A DNA stretch of 64,000 bases from Pseudoduganella violaceinigra DSM 15887 (GCF_000425385.1 NZ_AUDI01000009.1:282448-346447); one strand, 5' to 3'. Counted from the first letter of the stretch, positions 28,900 to 38,155 are shown. The notes: generated by a model not told the origin, from the letters alone. Numbers and translations: made by a program.

Positions 28900-29802
28900 T
28901 TATCGCACTTTCCCATAATTCGGGAAGAATTCCAGCATCAGGAAGGCTTGCAGCTCTTTCTCGTCCTCCTTGCGCGCGCTCATAGGAACATTGCGGCCGA
29001 GGCGGTGCGACTCCCAGACGAAGTCGCCCGGCTTCTCCTTGCGGATCATTTCGATCATCTTCTTCACGATTGCCGTTTCGACATCCTTTTCCGTCCCCTG
29101 CTCCACGCGCACCTGCTGCAGCCACTGGCGCTTGAAGTTCGAGCTGAAGCCTTTGAACTTGATCTCCGCGCTATTGAAGCTCTGGTTCACGATCTGGAAC
29201 ACGCCGCCCGAGTCATTACGCTCGCCATTCGCGTTGCGGCCCTGGGCACCCATGATATTGGCCATGGCGCGCGCCTTGGCCTGGGCGCCGGCATCCTCCT
29301 CCTGGGCCGGCTGCTGGGCATCGCCCATGCGCGCGCGACGGCGTTTTTCGACCAGGGCCGCCATGTCCGGCACATCCTCCGGCGGCGGCGTCAGCTTGGC
29401 CTGCTCCGGCGGCACCACCTGCTCCTGCGGCTTGATGGTTTCGGTAATGGCATTCTTGTTCGGCGGCAGGTAGGCGCGCGCCGAACGCGGCGTTTCCTTG
29501 GCCGGCTTGGGCTGGGCCTTCGGCTGCGCCTTCGCTTTGGGCTGGGGTGCCGGCTTGCCCGGCGTGATGTAGACCATCTCGCCGGCCTTGGGCGGCGGGC
29601 TCAGGTTGATTTTGTTCTTGGGATTGATGAAATAGATGGCCACCACCAGCAAGTGGAGCGCGATGGTGAAGGCCATCCCCCAGCGGTTGGGCTGGTTGGC
29701 CCCGTAGTCGAGCACTTTTTCCTGCGGCCATGGCTGGCCGCAGGTCGGGCAATGCCCGTCATGGGCCGCGAGTTCGGCGTGACAATGGGTGTACTGGTGC
29801 AA
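28900..29802 (-). CDS. Unrecognised zinc-ribbon, single-membrane-span, Pro-rich protein
   Basis: 300 residues. The N-terminus has a possible metal site (Cys7, His8, Cys18, Cys21 in a CxxC zinc-ribbon pattern). One membrane helix follows (about 42-59), then a Pro/Lys-rich stretch (about 68-145) like that of periplasm-spanning TonB proteins, and a charged Ala/Gln-rich segment. A conserved-looking C-terminal domain (about 200-300) has NSAEIKFKGFSSNFKRQW near its start. The layout suggests an inner-membrane protein with a cytoplasmic zinc ribbon and a periplasmic arm. I do not recognise the C-terminal domain. The only in-frame start that keeps the ribbon is a TTG at 29800-29802 without a clear Shine-Dalgarno. 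Confidence 0.65.
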   Translation of the reverse strand: MHQYTHCHAELAAHDGHCPTCGQPWPQEKVLDYGANQPNRWGMAFTIALHLLVVAIYFINPKNKINLSPPPKAGEMVYITPGKPAPQPKAKAQPKAQPKPAKETPRSARAYLPPNKNAITETIKPQEQVVPPEQAKLTPPPEDVPDMAALVEKRRRARMGDAQQPAQEEDAGAQAKARAMANIMGAQGRNANGERNDSGGVFQIVNQSFNSAEIKFKGFSSNFKRQWLQQVRVEQGTEKDVETAIVKKMIEMIRKEKPGDFVWESHRLGRNVPMSARKEDEKELQAFLMLEFFPNYGKVR

Positions 29803-29893
29803 GATAGTGGCTTTGAACTGAGGGGGCTGGGCGGCAGCTTACCGACTTTCGGCCTTCACGAGTGTTACAGCTTGTAAGCGCCGCACGATGTTA

Positions 29894-32800
29894 TCAGTGT
29901 TTAGTCCCTTTGACGGCCCGAAGCTCGACCGGTTGGGCGATTTCTGTTGCAGATTCGTCACCAAGGTCGTCATCCTTCATCGGGCCGCTACCGGAGTATT
30001 TATCCAGGAACAGGTAAATCACCGGTGTGATGTACAGGGTGATCACTTGCGAGAACAGCAGGCCGCCGATCACGGCCAGGCCCAGCGGCTGGCGCAGTTC
30101 CGCGCCCGCGCCCAGGCCCAGGGCGATCGGCAAGGCGCCCATCAGGGCGGCCAGCGTGGTCATCATGATCGGCCGGAAGCGCAGCACGCAGGCTTCGCGG
30201 ATCGCCTCCAGCGGCGCCTTGCCCTCTTCCCGCTGCGCCACCAGGGCGAAGTCGATCATCATGATGGCGTTCTTCTTGACGATGCCGATCAGCATGAGGA
30301 TGCCGATGATGGCGATCATGGTCAGGTCCATCTTGAACAGCCACAGCGTCAGCAGCGCGCCCACGGCGGCGGACGGCAGCCCGGCCAGGATGGTGAGCGG
30401 ATGGATATAGCTTTCGTACAGCACGCCCAGCAGCACATAGATCACGCCCAGCGCCGCCACGATCAGGATCAGCTGGCTGCCCTGGGAATCCTTGAACACC
30501 GCCGCATCGCCGCCGTAGCTGGTGATGATCGAGGCCGGCAGGCCCATGTGCTGGCCCATCTGTTCGATCTTGGCGGTGGCATTGCCGAGCGGGACATCCG
30601 GCGCCAGGTTGAAGGAAATCGTGATCGCCTGCAGCTGGCCCTGGTGGTTGACCGAGGTCGGCCCCACGGTGCGCTCCACGCTGGCAAAGCTGGACAGCTG
30701 CACCAGCTGGCCCGCGCTATTGCGCACCGACAGCTTGGTCAGCGCATCGTCGAACTGGCGGTCTTCGGTCGCCGCCTCCAGGATCACGAAATAGCTGGCG
30801 GCCGAGGAGTAGATGGTCGACACCTGCCGTTCGCCAAAGGCCAGGTAGAGCGCTGTGCGCACATCGGCCAGTTTGACGCCCAGCATATTGGCCTTGTCGC
30901 GGTCGATCTTCAGCTGCGCTTGCAAGCCCTTGTTCTGGGAATCGCTGGTCACGTCGCGGAAATCGCTGTCGGCGCGCATCGCTTCCTGGAATTTGCCGGC
31001 CCAGTCGTTCAGCGCGTGGGGGCTGACCGACTGCAGCGTGTACTGGTAGCGGCTCTTGGAGGGCCGGCCGCCCAGCTGCAGGTTCTGCACCGGGCTCAGG
31101 TAGACCTGGATCCCGGCGATCTTCCTGGTTTCCTTGCGCAGGCTGTCGAGCACCTTGGCCATCTTCTCGCGCTCGGCGCGCGGCTTCAGCACCAGGAACA
31201 TGCGGCCGGTATTGCCGCCGCCGGTAAATGATGTGACGTCCTTGATGTTCGGGTTGGCCTGGATCACGGCGGCCACCTTTTCCTGCAGCTCCAGCATGGC
31301 CGAGGTGGAAATATCTTCCGCCGCTTCCGTGTTGACGCGGATCTGGCCCAGGTCCTCTTCCGGGAAGAAGCCTTTCGGGATTTCGATGTACAGCCAGGCC
31401 GTCAGCGCGAAGGTCGCGATGGCGACGCCCAGCACCACGAAGCGGTGATGCAGGGCCACGTCCAGCGTGCGGGCATAGCCGTCGCGCACGGCGTGGAAGG
31501 CGCGCTCGAAGTGGCGGCCGATGAAAGTATCGTCGCCCGAGGTTTCGTGCGAATCGGCGGGCATGAAACGCGCCGCCAGCATGGGCACCAGGGTCAGCGA
31601 CACGATGGCCGACACCAGCACCGACAAGCCCACCACCACGGCGAATTCATGGAACATCAAGCCCATCACGCCGGGCATGAAGAAGATCGGGATGAACACG
31701 GCCACCAGCGAAATCGAGATCGACACGATGGTGAAGCCCATTTCCCTCGAGCCGACCAGGGCCGCCTGCAGGGGCTTCTTGCCCAGCTCGATATGGCGCA
31801 CGATATTTTCCAGCACCACGATGGCGTCGTCGACCACCAGGCCGACCGCCAGCGTGATGCCGAGCAGGGATACATTGTCCAGGCTGTAGCCCATGGCATA
31901 CAGCAGCGCCAGCGCACCGAGCAGGGAGATCGGCATGGTGATGGCCGGAATGAAGGTCGCGGCCAGGCGGTGCAGGAAGAGGAAGATCACCAGCACCACC
32001 AGCACCACCGTCAGCGCCAGCGTCAGGTTGACGTCGTGGATCGCTTCGCGGATCGAGACCGAGCGGTCGTTCACCAGGTTGATCGACACCGATTCCGGCA
32101 ACTGGGCCTTGAAGCGCGGCAGCAGCTTGCGCACCGCGTCCACCACCTGCACCGTATTGGCGTCCGGCTGGCGTTGCACCAGCAGCACGATGGCGCGTTC
32201 GCTGTTATAACTGCCGGCCGCCTTGATCGACTGGAAGCTGTCTTCCACTGTCGCCACATCCTTCAGGCGCACCGGCTGGCCGTTGCGGGTGGCAATGATG
32301 AGGTCGGCGAAGTCGGCCGCATGCATGAGCTGGGCGTTGCCCTGGATGGTCAGCGTCTGGCTCGGGCCATCGATGGTGCCGAGCGGGGTATTGGCATTGG
32401 CGGCCTTGATGGCTTGCTGCAGCTCGTCCAGCGTCAGGTTGCGCGAGTTCATCAGGTCCGGCTTGGCGCGTACGCGCACGGCAAAGCGCTTCTGGCCGTT
32501 GACCGAAACCTGGGCCACGCCAGGCAGGGTGGACAGGTTGGGCGCCACCAGGTTTTCCGCGTAGTCGTTCAGCTCCGACAGGCTCAGCGACGGCGAGGTC
32601 ATGGTGGCGAACAGCACCGGCGCATCGGCCGGGTTGACCTTGCGGTAGGACGGCAGGTCCGTCATTTCCTGCGGCAGCGAGCGCTGGGCGCGCAGCAGCG
32701 CCGCCTGCACATCGACCGCCGCTTCGTTGACATTGATCGCGGGGTCGAATTCCAGCGTCAGCGATGTATTGCCGAGCGTGCTGGTGGAGGTGATCATCGA

Positions 32801-33031
32801 CAGGCCGCCGATGGTCGAGAATTGTTTTTCCAGCGGCAGCGCGACCGACGAGGCCATGGTTTCCGGCGACGCGCCGGGCAGGTCGGCGCTGACATTAATC
32901 ACCGGCGTGTTATAGCTCGGCAGTGCCGCCACCGGGATGCGCGAATACGCCAGCACCCCCGCCAGGATCAGGCTCAGCGAGAGCAGCACCACCATCACGG
33001 GGCGCCGGATACTCAGCTCGGAAAGGTTCAT
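29894..33031 (-). CDS. RND efflux permease (HAE1 family)
   Basis: A 1045-residue proton-driven inner-membrane pump. It has the 12-helix layout with two large periplasmic loops. The N-terminus MNLSELSIRRPVMVVLLSLSLI is typical, and the TM4 motif GLVVDDAIVVLENI contains the paired Asp used for proton relay. GIVKKNAIMMIDFA marks the second repeat. It resembles MdtB/MdtC/MuxC-type permeases. Its start overlaps the adaptor stop by four bases. No outer-membrane factor gene is adjacent. Confidence 0.93.
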   Translation of the reverse strand: MNLSELSIRRPVMVVLLSLSLILAGVLAYSRIPVAALPSYNTPVINVSADLPGASPETMASSVALPLEKQFSTIGGLSMITSTSTLGNTSLTLEFDPAINVNEAAVDVQAALLRAQRSLPQEMTDLPSYRKVNPADAPVLFATMTSPSLSLSELNDYAENLVAPNLSTLPGVAQVSVNGQKRFAVRVRAKPDLMNSRNLTLDELQQAIKAANANTPLGTIDGPSQTLTIQGNAQLMHAADFADLIIATRNGQPVRLKDVATVEDSFQSIKAAGSYNSERAIVLLVQRQPDANTVQVVDAVRKLLPRFKAQLPESVSINLVNDRSVSIREAIHDVNLTLALTVVLVVLVIFLFLHRLAATFIPAITMPISLLGALALLYAMGYSLDNVSLLGITLAVGLVVDDAIVVLENIVRHIELGKKPLQAALVGSREMGFTIVSISISLVAVFIPIFFMPGVMGLMFHEFAVVVGLSVLVSAIVSLTLVPMLAARFMPADSHETSGDDTFIGRHFERAFHAVRDGYARTLDVALHHRFVVLGVAIATFALTAWLYIEIPKGFFPEEDLGQIRVNTEAAEDISTSAMLELQEKVAAVIQANPNIKDVTSFTGGGNTGRMFLVLKPRAEREKMAKVLDSLRKETRKIAGIQVYLSPVQNLQLGGRPSKSRYQYTLQSVSPHALNDWAGKFQEAMRADSDFRDVTSDSQNKGLQAQLKIDRDKANMLGVKLADVRTALYLAFGERQVSTIYSSAASYFVILEAATEDRQFDDALTKLSVRNSAGQLVQLSSFASVERTVGPTSVNHQGQLQAITISFNLAPDVPLGNATAKIEQMGQHMGLPASIITSYGGDAAVFKDSQGSQLILIVAALGVIYVLLGVLYESYIHPLTILAGLPSAAVGALLTLWLFKMDLTMIAIIGILMLIGIVKKNAIMMIDFALVAQREEGKAPLEAIREACVLRFRPIMMTTLAALMGALPIALGLGAGAELRQPLGLAVIGGLLFSQVITLYITPVIYLFLDKYSGSGPMKDDDLGDESATEIAQPVELRAVKGTKH

Positions 33032-34203
33032 TCTGCTTTACCCTTCTTGTGGCCTTTGCCGTTCTCGGCGACCGCCGGCTCGGCAATGCGGACCTTGCCG
33101 CCCGGGCGCAGGTTCTGCTTGCCTTCCACGATGATCTGCTCATCGCCGTTCAGGCCGCTGACCGCGGCCAGCGCGCCAAAGCCGTGGATGCGCTTGACGT
33201 TCACCACCTTGGCGCTCTGGTCCGCTGCCACCGTGTAGACAAAAGTGCCCTTGGTATTGGTAATAATAGCGTTCTGCGGGACAACCAGCGCGTCTTTCAA
33301 GGTCGCCACCGTCAGCTTGGTGTTGACGTACTGGCCCGGCCACAGGCGGGTATCGGCATTGTCGAAGACGGCTTTGACGCGGATCACGCCGGCCACCGGG
33401 TCGACGGTGTTGTCGACAAAGCTGAGCTGGCCGTTGATGGGCTTGTCCGAATTGTTCTGGAAGGCTTGCACCGTGACCTTGCCGGCGCGCTGGGCGTCGA
33501 GCAGGGCCGCCAAGCTGGCTTCCGGCACGGTGAAGGCCACGTTGATCGGGTTCAGCTGGGTCACCGTGGTCAGCGAGGTGCTCAGCTGTACCAAGCTGCC
33601 CGGGTAGACATTGATGGCGCCAACGCGGCCGGTCAGCGGCGCACGGATTTGCGTGAAGCTCTGGCCGACCTTGCTGGCGCGCACGGCGGCGATATCGGAT
33701 TCCAGCAGGGCGCGGCTGGAATCGACCTGGCTCTTCAGCGTATCGACGGCGCTCTGGGCCAGGAAATTCTGGCCGCGCAGCTCCTGCGCACGCTGGTACT
33801 GGCGCTCCAGGTCGGCCAGGGTGGCGCGGTCTTTGGCGACCTGGGCGTCGGCCTTTTCCACATTGGCCGCTTCCGTGCGGGCGTCGAGCGAGAACATCAG
33901 CTCGCCCTGCTTCACGAACTGCCCTTCCTTGACATGGACCTGGGCGATGGTGCTGGTGGTTTGCGGATGCAGGTCGACCGTCGAGATCGGGCTCACCGTG
34001 CCGTTGGCGGCCAGCATGACCGGCACATCCTGGCGCAGCGGCGCCACCACGTTGACCGTGGTCGGCCCCTGCTCGCCCTTGCCCTTGCCGCCGCCCTGGG
34101 CCTGCGCGGCGCCCTGCTCGGCCGGCCCCCGGTTCGCATACCAGGCGCCGCCGCCGATCGCCACGGCCAAGCCAAGCACTACTGCCAAAGTTTTCTTCTT
34201 CAT
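33028..34203 (-). CDS. RND efflux periplasmic adaptor (membrane fusion protein)
   Basis: A 391-residue adaptor of the MdtA type. The N-terminal anchor MKKKTLAVVLGLAVAIGGGAWY is followed by a Gly/Lys/Gln-rich linker, the lipoyl half HVKEGQFVKQGELMFSLD, and an alpha-hairpin (about 110-170). The second lipoyl half APLTGRVGAINVYPGSLV and beta-barrel and membrane-proximal domains come next. The Lys-rich tail is odd (GKGHKKGKAE). The ATG at 34201-34203 is preferred over a frame start at 34272, which would overlap the kinase gene. It bridges the permease and an outer-membrane channel. Confidence 0.92.
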   Translation of the reverse strand: MKKKTLAVVLGLAVAIGGGAWYANRGPAEQGAAQAQGGGKGKGEQGPTTVNVVAPLRQDVPVMLAANGTVSPISTVDLHPQTTSTIAQVHVKEGQFVKQGELMFSLDARTEAANVEKADAQVAKDRATLADLERQYQRAQELRGQNFLAQSAVDTLKSQVDSSRALLESDIAAVRASKVGQSFTQIRAPLTGRVGAINVYPGSLVQLSTSLTTVTQLNPINVAFTVPEASLAALLDAQRAGKVTVQAFQNNSDKPINGQLSFVDNTVDPVAGVIRVKAVFDNADTRLWPGQYVNTKLTVATLKDALVVPQNAIITNTKGTFVYTVAADQSAKVVNVKRIHGFGALAAVSGLNGDEQIIVEGKQNLRPGGKVRIAEPAVAENGKGHKKGKAE

Positions 34204-34213
34204 GAGAGCTTCA

Positions 34214-35584
34214 CTACTTTCCTGCATAAAATTCGGGAAATACGAGGATGGCTTCCAGCCCGCCACTGGCATGGTTGGCCAGGCTCAGGCTGGCGCCATG
34301 CTGCTCGGCGATATTGCGCGCGATCGTCAGACCGAGGCCGGTGCCGCCCGAGGCGCGGTTGCGCGAGGTCTCCAGGCGGTAAAACGGTTCAAACACTTGC
34401 GCCAGCTGGTTGGCGGGAATACCGGGGCCGTCGTCGCGGATGCGCACCCGCGAAGCTCCCGCCATGCGCTCGACCGTCACATGGGCGCGCTGGCCGTATT
34501 TGACGGCGTTGTCGATCAGGTTCACCAGGCAGCGACGGATGTCGAGCGGGCGGCCCATCATGTCCATGGCGGCGCGGCCTTTCAATTCGACCTGCTGGCC
34601 GGCGTCGGCGGCGTCGGCGCACACGCTGTCGAGCAAGGCGTCCAGGTCGACCCGCTGCATGGCTTCGGTGGCGTCCATGCTGCGCGCCAGGTCCAGGCCT
34701 TCCTTGACCATCTGCTGCATGGCCGACAGGTCTTCCAGCAGCTTGCCCTGCAGCTCGGTGTCCTTCACCTTTTCCAGGCGCAGGCGCATGCGGGTCAGCG
34801 GGGTCTGCAGATCGTGCGTGATGGCGGCCAGCATCTCCGTGCGCTGGGCAATGTGCTGGCGGATGCGCGCCTGCATGGCGTTGAAGGCAGCCGAGGCGGT
34901 GCGGATTTCCGTCGTGCCGCCCAGCGCGATGGGCGCGTGGTTGATGTCATGCCCGAGGTTCTTGGCGGCCTTGGCCAGCTTATTCAGCGGCACCATGGTC
35001 ATGCGCGCCACCAGGTAGGCCAGCACGGCAATGCAGATCAGGAAGGGGACGAACGCGGCATACTCATTCTTGCCGGTCGGCGCCGGCTGGCGCGGCGGCA
35101 TGATGGACAGCTTCAGGTGCTGGCCGTCCGGCATGGTCACCGCAATCGATTCGCAGGTGCCGCGCCAGGTGCCGGTACCGGCGCCAAACACGGAAAACGG
35201 GGTATAGGTCGTGGTCGGGTGTTCGCAGGCTTCGGGACGGTCGACCAGCGATTGCAGCACATACTGCTTGCCGAGGCGATTGCCCAGAGTGGCGCCGAAC
35301 TCGCTCAGGTCCGGGCTGACGCCCGTCAGCTGGCTCAGCACTTCCAGCTTGATCGCCCCCATGCTCGCCACGCGCAGATATTGGTTGCGCGATTCGGGCA
35401 TCACCACGCTGGCGGTGGAAATGATTTGTTCGGCGCGCTCCAGGGCGAAATAGTCGCGGTAGCGCTGCAGGGTGCGCTGGCGTTCATTGACGGCCAGGTA
35501 CTGTGTCAGCGCGGCAGAGGCAAGGATACCCAGCATCAGGACCAGGAAGACCCGGCCCGTCATGCCCCTGAAGAACGATGTCAT
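34214..35584 (-). CDS. Sensor histidine kinase of the pump operon
   Basis: A 456-residue EnvZ-like kinase. TM1 (about 7-25) and TM2 (about 185-205) flank a periplasmic sensor of about 160 residues with two Cys (EACEHP and GTCESI) that may form a disulfide. HAMP, the H-box ITHDLQTPLTRMRLRL with His257, and the N, G1 and G2 boxes follow (NLIDNAVKYG, IRDDGPGIP, GGTGLGLTIA). The ATG shares one base with the regulator stop. Position implies control of the RND genes directly downstream. Confidence 0.93.
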   Translation of the reverse strand: MTSFFRGMTGRVFLVLMLGILASAALTQYLAVNERQRTLQRYRDYFALERAEQIISTASVVMPESRNQYLRVASMGAIKLEVLSQLTGVSPDLSEFGATLGNRLGKQYVLQSLVDRPEACEHPTTTYTPFSVFGAGTGTWRGTCESIAVTMPDGQHLKLSIMPPRQPAPTGKNEYAAFVPFLICIAVLAYLVARMTMVPLNKLAKAAKNLGHDINHAPIALGGTTEIRTASAAFNAMQARIRQHIAQRTEMLAAITHDLQTPLTRMRLRLEKVKDTELQGKLLEDLSAMQQMVKEGLDLARSMDATEAMQRVDLDALLDSVCADAADAGQQVELKGRAAMDMMGRPLDIRRCLVNLIDNAVKYGQRAHVTVERMAGASRVRIRDDGPGIPANQLAQVFEPFYRLETSRNRASGGTGLGLTIARNIAEQHGASLSLANHASGGLEAILVFPEFYAGK

Positions 35585-36306
35585 CAGTCCGGCTCCACCG
35601 CCACCGCACCGGCCAGCACGTAACCGCCATTGCGTACTGTCTTGATGATTTGCGGCAGGCGGGCATCTTCGCCCAGCTTCTGCCGCAGGCGGCTGATCTG
35701 GATGTCGATCGAACGGTCGAAGGGGTCGGCATCGCGGCCCTGGGTCAGGTTCAGCAGCTGGTCGCGGTTCAGCACGCGGTTCGGATGCTCGAGGAAGACT
35801 TTGAGCAGGCGGAATTCAGCGCCCGACAGCATGATGACCGTGCCTTGCGGATTGACCAGGTGGCGCGCCGTCAGGTCCAGCACCCAGTTCGAGAAGCGGA
35901 TGCGGCTGGCCTTTTCAACGCCACTGGCGCCGCTATTGTTGCTGCGGCGCAGTACGCTGCGGATGCGCGCCAGCAGCTCGCGCGGCTCGAAGGGCTTGGG
36001 CAGGTAATCATCGGCGCCCATTTCCAGGCCGAGGATGCGGTCCAGCGGCTCGCTGCGGGCCGTCAGCATGATGACCGGCAGGGTCGAGTGGGCGCGCAGC
36101 TTGCGGCACAGGGTCAGGCCGTCTTCGCCGGGCAGGTTCAGGTCGAGCACGATCAGGTCGGGCTTGGCGTTGTCCAGCACTTTCCACATCGCCGCACCAT
36201 CGCCGGCGCCATGGGTACGGTAACCGTTGGTTTCCAGGTAATCCTGCAACAGGGTACGGATATCGCGGTCGTCGTCGACGATGAGAATTGAGGCGGCATT
36301 TTCCAT
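35584..36306 (-). CDS. OmpR-family response regulator of the pump operon
   Basis: A 240-residue regulator. The receiver has the acidic pocket DDD (11-13), phosphoacceptor Asp55 in VLDLNLPG and Lys104 in LPKPFEP. The C-terminal winged helix has RSIDIQISRLRQKLG and the NGGYVLAG wing. I chose the ATG at 36304-36306 (MENAASILIV); the frame extends to 36360 across the palindrome described separately. It is the first gene of a four-gene regulator-kinase-adaptor-pump operon. Confidence 0.93.
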   Translation of the reverse strand: MENAASILIVDDDRDIRTLLQDYLETNGYRTHGAGDGAAMWKVLDNAKPDLIVLDLNLPGEDGLTLCRKLRAHSTLPVIMLTARSEPLDRILGLEMGADDYLPKPFEPRELLARIRSVLRRSNNSGASGVEKASRIRFSNWVLDLTARHLVNPQGTVIMLSGAEFRLLKVFLEHPNRVLNRDQLLNLTQGRDADPFDRSIDIQISRLRQKLGEDARLPQIIKTVRNGGYVLAGAVAVEPD

Positions 36307-36342
36307 GCCTACAATTATCCCTTGATACGACTTGGGCAGGGA

Positions 36343-36401
36343 ATGAGTTTGTATCGCCATGTGTAAAGCCAGCGGAAGTACACATTGCGTTACAAACTCA
36401 T
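36343..36401. promoter_or_regulatory. Nested palindrome upstream of the response regulator
   Basis: The outer arms ATGAGTTTGTA (36343-36353) and TACAAACTCAT (36391-36401) pair perfectly. The inner arms ATGTGTA (36359-36365) and TACACAT (36379-36385) also pair. Together they form 23-base arms with two mismatches and a 13-base loop. Each arm carries two TGTA elements 12 bases apart, like tandem half-sites for OmpR-type dimers. It could be an autoregulatory operator or a hairpin ending the upstream lipoprotein transcript; no T run follows. Confidence 0.5.
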
Positions 36402-36414
36402 GCGGGGCGGCAGC

Positions 36415-37476
36415 TTAGCGGCTCAGGCTCCAGGTCCCGTTGACGCCATCCGGCGTGCTCCAGGTGCCGCTGATCTGCTCTTGATTGTCGAGCTTGCCGG
36501 TAAACTGGCCGGCGCCGCCCAAAGCGAGGCTCAATTGTCCATTTGCACTGATGGTGCCGGTAAGATTGAATGTTACCGAAGCCCCACTGCAGCTTCCCGT
36601 GATAGTGCCATCGGCTTTCAGCAGCAGCTTGCAATCGCCGGCAACGCCTTCGTTGGGGGCCGCGCCCTGGAAGCGCCCCTTCCAGGCTCCCGTGTAACGC
36701 AGGAGCGTATCGGCCTTCCTTGCCAAGGCCTGGTTGGCATATCCCTGCAACTCGCGGGTGTTGACGGAAACTTCCTTACGGCTGGTTCCCGTTTCGGTCA
36801 GGGTAGTGTTAATCACGCATTTCACTTCCACCCCAAGATTGGGCTCCCACCAGCAGCTTTGCTCCATGCTGTACAGGAATGCGTCATCCCGCAGTTGCTC
36901 GCTTTGAGTGATCTTGATGGTATTAAAGGTGCCAGCCGGAACGGTAATCGACTCCTCTGCAACCGCCTTGGCGTTGAGTTCATCGGTTTGCACCGTCGCA
37001 GGATTGAGGGCACATTTGGATTCAATGCGGCCGCTGTATTGCCAGCTCGCCCCGACCGAAAGCGAATTGGGCGCAACAAAATACTGGGCAGGCGCAGGGG
37101 TAATGCGGCAGTCTGCGCGGGTCGTTGCGAGCCAGCGGCCAAGCTGATCGAAATCCATGGTTAAGGTTGTGTATAGGAAATCGTTCCCGTTACGGATTGG
37201 CGAGTTCGTTGAGGACCGGTAGCTCTTCGCGCCATCGTCCGACACGCTGGTCAGCAGCCTCGTGTTGTATGATTCCCTGGCGACGCCCGGGGTTGGCTCC
37301 AGCGCCTGGAAGGTGTTTTTGTACGTGTAGTAGTCGCCCACCGTCGCTTTCGCGGCGACATAGGTTTTGGGCGCGGGTGGCACTTGTGCCGCGTCCTTGC
37401 CGCCACTTCCCCCGCCACCACCGCAGGCGGCCAGCAACACGGCCACCCCCATCATCCCAAGCACACTATTCCGCAT
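36415..37476 (-). CDS. Unknown lipoprotein
   Basis: 353 residues. The signal peptide MRNSVLGMMGVAVLLAAC has lipobox LAAC with Cys18, followed by a Gly/Ser run. The ATG at 37474-37476 is supported by AGGAT just upstream; the frame extends 48 codons further without homology value. The mature part contains a YYTYKNTF region, several Cys, and a C-terminal domain (about 270-353). That domain's repeated Gly/Thr strands (ITGSCSGASVTFNLTGTISA; SGTWSTPDGVNGTWSL) resemble a small beta-barrel or lipocalin-like fold. I do not recognise the function. It lies upstream of the two-component operon on the same strand and is divergent from the Spy-like gene. Confidence 0.75.
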   Translation of the reverse strand: MRNSVLGMMGVAVLLAACGGGGGSGGKDAAQVPPAPKTYVAAKATVGDYYTYKNTFQALEPTPGVARESYNTRLLTSVSDDGAKSYRSSTNSPIRNGNDFLYTTLTMDFDQLGRWLATTRADCRITPAPAQYFVAPNSLSVGASWQYSGRIESKCALNPATVQTDELNAKAVAEESITVPAGTFNTIKITQSEQLRDDAFLYSMEQSCWWEPNLGVEVKCVINTTLTETGTSRKEVSVNTRELQGYANQALARKADTLLRYTGAWKGRFQGAAPNEGVAGDCKLLLKADGTITGSCSGASVTFNLTGTISANGQLSLALGGAGQFTGKLDNQEQISGTWSTPDGVNGTWSLSR

Positions 37477-37664
37477 AATTATCCTGTAAGGCCCACTTGT
37501 GTATAAACAGAAAAGCAAGATTGCCATAATGAAATCGATAACGCAACATCTCGATACAAAATCCCGACCTCTGGACACTTGGTTGAAACAGGAAACTGGG
37601 AAGATAATTTCCATGTGCAATGCGAATGCACAATTTCATCATTTCATTTGTGAAGGGATTAATA

Positions 37665-38135
37665 ATGAAAGCCTTATCTAAAGCATTCGTTATCGGCGCG
37701 ACGATTATCGGTTTGGGCGCGACGGCTTTGCCGGCCGTCGCGGAAGAAGCGCCGCAGCACCAATATGCGGCCACCAAATTCGATCCGGTAAAAATGCAGG
37801 AGCGCATGGATGAACATGCACAGCGTTTGCACGATGCCTTGAAAATCACGCCGGCGCAGGAAGGGGCTTGGCAGGCTTATTTGTCGGCGCGAAAATCGAA
37901 TATGCCGCAGCACGACCAAATCGACCGCGCGGCAATGAAAGAAATGCCGGCGCCGCAGCGTATGGAAAAACACATTGAAATGGCCAAAGCCCGCATTACC
38001 CGGATGGAAAGCAATTTGGCGGCCACGAAGACGTTCTATGCCGCGCTGACGCCAGAACAGCAGAAACTCTTCGACGAGAAAACTGAGCACGCCGGCGCGC
38101 ATCAGCGCGGCGGCATGATGCACCGCCGCGACTGA
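37665..38135 (+). CDS. Spy/CpxP family periplasmic protein
   Basis: 156 residues with a signal peptide (about 1-26, ending PAVAE). The helical mature chain is rich in Met, Gln, Glu and His and contains the LTxxQ-type motif LTPEQQKLFDE near residue 130. A first copy, ITPAQEGAWQ, lies near residue 63. Spy and CpxP form small cradle-like dimers acting as chaperones or envelope-stress modulators. The ATG follows AAGGGA at 37654-37659. A His/Arg/Gly-rich tail could bind metal. The nearby envelope two-component system is a plausible regulator, but that is inference. Confidence 0.83.
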   Translation: MKALSKAFVIGATIIGLGATALPAVAEEAPQHQYAATKFDPVKMQERMDEHAQRLHDALKITPAQEGAWQAYLSARKSNMPQHDQIDRAAMKEMPAPQRMEKHIEMAKARITRMESNLAATKTFYAALTPEQQKLFDEKTEHAGAHQRGGMMHRRD

Positions 38136-38155
38136 ATCCAACCCTAGTCTTCATA

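Noticed and set aside
27928..29877. A 649-codon plus-strand frame opposite the symporter and the zinc-ribbon gene
   Set aside because: It spans two unrelated genes in antisense, is His/Arg/Gly-rich, and has no domain.
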